This document shows positions 59,134-64,000 of a stretch of 64,000 nucleotides of DNA, in pieces (position 1 is the first letter of the stretch; each line of letters begins with the position of its first letter). The stretch covers positions 1 to 64,000 of the forward strand of contig OAPG01000015.1 of the NCBI GenBank assembly GCA_900208305.1. Reading direction: 5' to 3'. The notes under the pieces were generated by a model. That model was not told where the DNA came from. It searched no databases and saw nothing but the letters and a program-made list of their open reading frames with translations. The position numbers were made by a program, and so were the translations under genes. Source of the DNA: Melanopsichium pennsylvanicum. Lineage: Eukaryota > Basidiomycota > Ustilaginomycetes > Ustilaginales.

Positions 59134-62100
59134 ATGCGACGCTGGTTGTCAAGTCGAGCACCAGGCAACCTCACTCATAACGTACACTCTCCCTCTTCTG
59201 CGCGCCTCAGCCTATCTTCTCGTTCCTTTCACCTCTTCCATCGACTAAGCCCTGCTTTTCCCACTACCACATCACAGGCTCTGCATCGGCGTAGAGCTGC
59301 CACTATCATGTCCGACAATTCGAGCTCAACCGCCGTTGGCAAGCGAAGAATTGAGACCATTGGTCGTCATGTTCAGCCACTCGCTCCCATAACAACCTCA
59401 TCCTCGGCTCAACAACCACGCCCCTTGCTCACCAATGGTGCTTTTGTTGACGACCGGCACAAGCTAGGCACCTTCACGCTTGGTCCAAACGTCTCTATCC
59501 CCGTCTTTCGTCCAAAGCTGCCGGAACGTCTTCCATCAGACCGCCTCCTGCTCAACCTTGATGATCCGATCGCTCTTGAGCATCTCGAGTTCTTGGCAAA
59601 GAAATGGCAGCTGGGTCAGGACGTCTTCCTCATCTCTCCTCCCGGTCCTTACGCCCGCCGGCTCAGTCTCACTTTCGCATCCCTAATTCAGCTTCCCTTC
59701 GAGTACGTCTCCTTCCACCGCGATATCGGCGAGGCAGAGCTGCTTCAGACAAGAAGCTTGTCGACCGGCGGCAATCTCGTCTTTGAAGATGGTCCTGTCA
59801 TTCGAGCTATGAAAAATGGTCACTTGCTTATCCTCGAAGGCGTCGAAAAAGCCGAGCGAGGTGTTACTCCCATCATCAACAACATCCTGGAGAACCGAGA
59901 ACAGAACCTTGCAGATGGTCGACATCTCATCCCCGCGGAGAAGCTCGCTGCTTTCCAGAATGAAGAGGCGCAGAACAAAGATGGCAAGCCCAGCCGCTTC
60001 ATCCCAGTTCACCCTAACTTCCGCGTGATTGCCACCGGTGTTCCTGTGCCTCCTTACCGCGGATACCCCTTGGACCCGCCTTTCCGATCACGTTTTCAGG
60101 CACGATGGATCGAAGGCTCTGTGCAGTCCACAGTTGCTCTTCCCAAGAAGCTTTCCGAAGATACACAGCAGCTTCGTTCTCGTTGGAGCCAATGGGCAGC
60201 CCTCCTCCGCTACCATACCACTCTCGCCCAAGGCAACGATGTCATCCCGCCAACTTCGCGCCTTCCCAACCTACCCAGTACTGCCCTGCCGCTCCTCACT
60301 GATATCGTCAGCACCTTTCCTCCGACAAAATCGCTCGTCAACCTCGACTTTGACGAAGACGACCCTATTTTACCCAAGTGGCCTCGTGATGTTCCGGAAG
60401 AAGCCAAAAATGTTGAGACTAGCGCTTCCACCTTGGCTCTTCTCAGCTCGGCATACCCTCAGGTATTTGGCCTTGACCAAGAGAAGCGCAAGACCCTCGA
60501 TTCGCTTCTCGGCCAGCTTCATATCCACGAGAAGCAGGGCGAGGGTGCCGATCAAGCCACACTCTCCGCCACAGGTTTCATGGGCTACCTCGTCGACAGC
60601 ATTCAGAGAGTTTCATCGACGAGTGCCAACATCACTTTCGTTCACGTTACCGGCAATGCGCCTCAAGTCACGATCCGAGCACCCTGTGGTGCCTTGGAAT
60701 TCGCACCCGTGCCAAGACTCGGTGATGCTACCTTCCTTGGTCAACAGCTCATCGTCACACCCCGAGTGCTGTCCATTTACAGCCGACTTCTGCAGCTCCA
60801 TGCACTTGGTAGAGATATCTGTCTCGTGCCCGCCAACAAGGTCACTACTTCTAACAAGCCAGGCGCTGCCTCCGCATCCGATCCTCTAGCCGCCGCCGCA
60901 CACCAACCTTCATCATCCACCACTACGTGCATCGGCCTGATGGCAGCCACGCTCGGATACGCCTTCGAGTCCGTGTGGCTGTGGAAGGATCTCGGCGGTG
61001 GTGAACTCTTCATGCGTCGATCCACCGCCAAGGACGGCAGCACCACTTGGGAGCCCGCTCCTCTCGTCCGCGGTGCGATGCAGGGCAAGCTCATTCATCT
61101 CGCCGGTGTAGACGTTCTCGGACCTACCCTCGGCAGTCTTTCCCGTTTGCTGCAGGACCGAGAGCTTGAGTTGTGGAACGGCGCTCGCATGACCGAACGT
61201 GACACCAAGGCCTTATCTGACCAAAACGCAGCCACCACACAAGAGCTCTTGGCCGACCCGGCCGTCGCCCCAGGCTCGATCGTCCCCATCCAACCCGCGT
61301 TCCGCGTCGTCGCCACAGCCTCGAAATCCACCGGCTGGCTTGACGAAGAGGCGTCCACCCTCTTCGCTATCTGCAGCACCCGAGCTATGGAAGAAGACGA
61401 AGAGCTTCACATTGTCCTTTCCTGCCTTGGTCTCACCGAACCTACCTCCGACATGAAACGTCTTTTCCACTTTGTCAACCGCTACCGATCTCTTTCTGCT
61501 GACCCCAACCTAGGGCTCGCCAAGTCGAGGAGGTTGGGTACGCGGCAGGTGATTCGCATGGCTTCTCGCCTCGCTACGTGGCAAGAAGATTGCGATGTGC
61601 ACGGTCTCATCTGGCGCAGTCTGCTCGTTGATTTCCTCCCCATCACTGTGAGGGAGGTCATTGCGAATTTGCTAAGGGAGTGTGGGGTTTTCAAGCCGGG
61701 CACCGAGGGTGCATTCCAATACGTTCCTCGCTTGTGGATTGGCGATCCTCAGGTCGTAGCATCTGCCGACGGCTCCAACGCAGGAACACTCGAGTTCGCC
61801 TCCAGCGATGGAACGGATCGAGAATACCCGACTCGTTCCATCCCTCGCTATGACGCAAACAGACTCGATCCCGAAGGCAAGACGCTAATCCCAGATCTTG
61901 GAGGAAGCTTCTACAACAATGCCCAACAGTCCAGCCTCATCCGTTCCTTCTCCGAGGACCTTGTCCTGCTCAACGAACACCTTCTCCTTATGGGTTCACA
62001 AGGGACGGGAAAGAACAAGATCATCGACCGCACCCTTGAGCTGCTCAACCGTCCCCGAGAGTACATCCAGATGAATCGCGATTCCACCGTTGCTGGCCTC

Positions 62101-64000
62101 CTCCAACAAATCGCATTGGAAAAAGGCCAGATTCACTACTACGACTCGCCCCTCGTGCGCGCGGTGAAGCTCGGACGAATCCTTGTCGTCGACGAAGCAG
62201 ACAAGTGTTCCACCGCCGTCAGCGCTGTTTTCAAGAGTCTTGCTGAACGAGGAGAGCTCTCACTACCAGATGGCCGTCGCATCCGCCCTCGTAAGCTTGG
62301 CGATGACTCGCCTGCGACCCAATCCCCATTCGACAAAGGCGATATCCTGGTGCACCCGAATTTCCGACTCGTTCTCCTTTCCAACCGTCCCGGCTGGCCC
62401 TTCTTCGGAAACAACTTTATCGAAGTAATCGGAGAGGGCTTTTCCTGCTATGCGGTCGCTAATCCAGACATCGAATCCGAGGTCCGCCTGCTCAAAGCTG
62501 CCGCCCCTTCTGTCGACGTTGATCTTCTCCGTAGGCTCGATCTGGCTTTCCACGATTTGCGTGCTGGGTTTGAGGCTGGGATGATCAACCACCCTTACTC
62601 GTTGCGCGAACTTCTGCATCTGGTCGCCCACATGCAAAAGTATCCCGATGAATCGCTCTCGAGTGTCCTCCTCAATACGCTGAGTTTCGATCTTCACCGT
62701 CCAGAAAGCATTCGTTGGGTAGTGGAAGCTCTTCGCAAACGAGACCTCCCCATTGACGCACTTTCTCTTGAAGTCCTCCGCGAAAAGGATCTGGAACGAC
62801 TTCGAAATGCTGAGAAGGAAGGGACTCTGAAACCAGAATTTCATCCAGGCAAAGAAGACTATGACCCAAGCAAAGCTGGTAAGCCCACTCACCTTTCCAA
62901 CCCAAAAGAAGGAAGAGTGGACGAAAAGAACGAACCGCACGTCGGCGGAAATACGTGGAAGGGTGGCACTGGTGGTCGAGACACGATGGGACTGGGTGGG
63001 CGAGGTGGTTACGGTCGCCAATACACTGGTCACAAAATCCATCAGGTGTCTGCAGAAATGAAAAAGGATGTGCCAGAGCATCTGAAGAAGCAAGCTCGCG
63101 AAATGGCCAGGGAAGCGTTGGGGAAAGAACTCAAGGAGAACGGGATGCAACCCCACGAAGCAGTCAATCTTCATGAGATGAAGCAAAAGGTCGCTTCCCA
63201 GGTCCAACACCTCTCCAATGTTCTGAACGATCTCAAGGCCAACAGATACGAGCGTTCGTGGCTCACTCGTCAACAGGAGGGAGAGCTCGACGAACGACGC
63301 TTGTCAGAAGGTCTAGCTGGTGAAAGAGGAATCTTTAAACGCAGGGCCGAGATGCCACCTGATCCAGGTGCACCCCAGATCAAACCCAAACGAATCCGCA
63401 TCGTGCTCGATCTTTCGGCATCCATGTACCACATGCAGTTTGACGGAAGACTTGAAAGAGAACTCGAGGTGGCACTGATGGTGATGCAGGCCTTTTCCCG
63501 CATCGAAGACAACACCTCTCGTTTTGCGGTGGATATCGTCGGGCATTCAGGCGATGAAGACATGATCCCCCTTGTCGAGGTTGGCCGCATGCCCAAGACC
63601 GACGGTGACATGTACCGAATCCTGAGGGCGGTGGTCAGTCATACCCAGTACTGCGATTCCGGAGACAACACCTTGAAATGCATCGAAAAATCCATTCGTC
63701 AGGTAAAGAGACCTCTTTCCACCGACCCCAACCATTCCTCGGCAAAGTTAGACCCAACCACTGCCACCGGCGCTCCCATCGTTGAAGAAACCCTCGGAGA
63801 ATCTGCTATGGATGACTACTTTGTCATCGTCCTCAGCGACGCTAACCTCAGTAGGTACGGCATCACCCACCAAAGACTCGCGACGTTGCTCAGGCTCGAC
63901 TCTCAAGTTAAGACGAGCCTAATCTTCATCGACAAGGGCAACGAAGCATTGCACTTGGCGAAACAGCTACCCACTCAAACCCATGTTGCGAGGGAGACCA
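59134..64000 (+). CDS. VWA8: VWA8, mitochondrial AAA+/VWA protein (5' part)
   Basis: 1622 codons, open to the window edge, so the C-terminus is missing (animal VWA8 is about 1900 aa). VWA8 is a matrix protein with tandem AAA+ modules and a von Willebrand A domain. I start at 59134: the 58 codons before the Met at 59308 carry many Arg (MRRWLSSR...; HRRRAA) and no acidic residue, a classic presequence. The first AAA module has a degenerate P-loop, SPPGPYARR (about 168-176), with no Lys. The later module has intact Walker A GSQGTGK (954-960) and Walker B ILVVDEADK (about 1016-1024). A Gly-rich linker near 1270-1310 precedes the VWA MIDAS motif DLSAS (1426-1430) and a LSDAN strand. No intron is needed. 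Confidence 0.93.
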   Translation, partial: MRRWLSSRAPGNLTHNVHSPSSARLSLSSRSFHLFHRLSPAFPTTTSQALHRRRAATIMSDNSSSTAVGKRRIETIGRHVQPLAPITTSSSAQQPRPLLTNGAFVDDRHKLGTFTLGPNVSIPVFRPKLPERLPSDRLLLNLDDPIALEHLEFLAKKWQLGQDVFLISPPGPYARRLSLTFASLIQLPFEYVSFHRDIGEAELLQTRSLSTGGNLVFEDGPVIRAMKNGHLLILEGVEKAERGVTPIINNILENREQNLADGRHLIPAEKLAAFQNEEAQNKDGKPSRFIPVHPNFRVIATGVPVPPYRGYPLDPPFRSRFQARWIEGSVQSTVALPKKLSEDTQQLRSRWSQWAALLRYHTTLAQGNDVIPPTSRLPNLPSTALPLLTDIVSTFPPTKSLVNLDFDEDDPILPKWPRDVPEEAKNVETSASTLALLSSAYPQVFGLDQEKRKTLDSLLGQLHIHEKQGEGADQATLSATGFMGYLVDSIQRVSSTSANITFVHVTGNAPQVTIRAPCGALEFAPVPRLGDATFLGQQLIVTPRVLSIYSRLLQLHALGRDICLVPANKVTTSNKPGAASASDPLAAAAHQPSSSTTTCIGLMAATLGYAFESVWLWKDLGGGELFMRRSTAKDGSTTWEPAPLVRGAMQGKLIHLAGVDVLGPTLGSLSRLLQDRELELWNGARMTERDTKALSDQNAATTQELLADPAVAPGSIVPIQPAFRVVATASKSTGWLDEEASTLFAICSTRAMEEDEELHIVLSCLGLTEPTSDMKRLFHFVNRYRSLSADPNLGLAKSRRLGTRQVIRMASRLATWQEDCDVHGLIWRSLLVDFLPITVREVIANLLRECGVFKPGTEGAFQYVPRLWIGDPQVVASADGSNAGTLEFASSDGTDREYPTRSIPRYDANRLDPEGKTLIPDLGGSFYNNAQQSSLIRSFSEDLVLLNEHLLLMGSQGTGKNKIIDRTLELLNRPREYIQMNRDSTVAGLLQQIALEKGQIHYYDSPLVRAVKLGRILVVDEADKCSTAVSAVFKSLAERGELSLPDGRRIRPRKLGDDSPATQSPFDKGDILVHPNFRLVLLSNRPGWPFFGNNFIEVIGEGFSCYAVANPDIESEVRLLKAAAPSVDVDLLRRLDLAFHDLRAGFEAGMINHPYSLRELLHLVAHMQKYPDESLSSVLLNTLSFDLHRPESIRWVVEALRKRDLPIDALSLEVLREKDLERLRNAEKEGTLKPEFHPGKEDYDPSKAGKPTHLSNPKEGRVDEKNEPHVGGNTWKGGTGGRDTMGLGGRGGYGRQYTGHKIHQVSAEMKKDVPEHLKKQAREMAREALGKELKENGMQPHEAVNLHEMKQKVASQVQHLSNVLNDLKANRYERSWLTRQQEGELDERRLSEGLAGERGIFKRRAEMPPDPGAPQIKPKRIRIVLDLSASMYHMQFDGRLERELEVALMVMQAFSRIEDNTSRFAVDIVGHSGDEDMIPLVEVGRMPKTDGDMYRILRAVVSHTQYCDSGDNTLKCIEKSIRQVKRPLSTDPNHSSAKLDPTTATGAPIVEETLGESAMDDYFVIVLSDANLSRYGITHQRLATLLRLDSQVKTSLIFIDKGNEALHLAKQLPTQTHVARET

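Noticed and set aside
1..64000. CRISPR array, bacterial operon or biosynthetic gene cluster
   Set aside because: I found no spaced direct repeats of CRISPR type, no operon-like gene packing, and no polyketide, peptide or terpene synthase.

Overview
This window is a chromosome end of a basidiomycete fungus, most likely a smut (Ustilaginales). It opens with CCCTAA telomere repeats. Genes are compact, GC-rich in coding parts, and mostly intronless or carry short GT-AG introns. The proteins (Tam41, PROPPIN, Did2/CHMP1, U1-C, Bna1, Vtc1, NDUFA8, VWA8) are fungal housekeeping types. I place it by gene style and synteny-free recognition only; no species call is possible without a search.

Layout. 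Bases 1-108 are telomere. Bases 110-5330 are subtelomere: a 406-bp tandem duplication, CpG-depleted decayed repeat relics, and one five-exon HNH-nuclease-like gene that I could splice in frame (2381-3561). From 5330 to 29000 come a coiled-coil protein with a dynein-adaptor-like box (minus), TAM41 (minus), a small ubiquitin-fold-like protein (minus), mitochondrial SSADH (plus), a PROPPIN (minus), U1-C (plus), DID2 (minus), BNA1 (minus), a 974-aa protein of unknown function (plus) and a secreted protein (minus). A short head-to-head interstitial telomere tract lies at 17034.

Bases 29681-34656 are a complete Ty1/Copia LTR retrotransposon on the minus strand with identical 337-bp LTRs and a CAAAC target duplication. 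It interrupts the last coding exon of a small minus-strand gene. Its LTRs carry two tandem copies of what reads as the CCA-bearing 3' half of tRNA-Lys, and the site next to the 5' LTR matches the anticodon arm of tRNA-Lys(CUU). Gag and Pol are in one frame separated by a single UAG, and Gag itself has a +1 break.

From 35600 to the end: an SMP-30/gluconolactonase-like protein (minus), an MFS sugar porter (plus), a probable RRM protein (minus), then a run of nuclear genes for mitochondria: NDUFA8 (minus), a PPR protein (plus), a COX14-like protein (minus) and a DUF3429 membrane protein (plus). These are followed by VTC1 (plus), a stand-alone response regulator (minus), a gene-poor 4-kb stretch with microsatellites and a weak secreted-protein candidate, an intron-containing tRNA-Tyr(GUA), and the first 1622 codons of mitochondrial VWA8 running off the window. 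Most genes are independent units; no biosynthetic or defence cluster is apparent.
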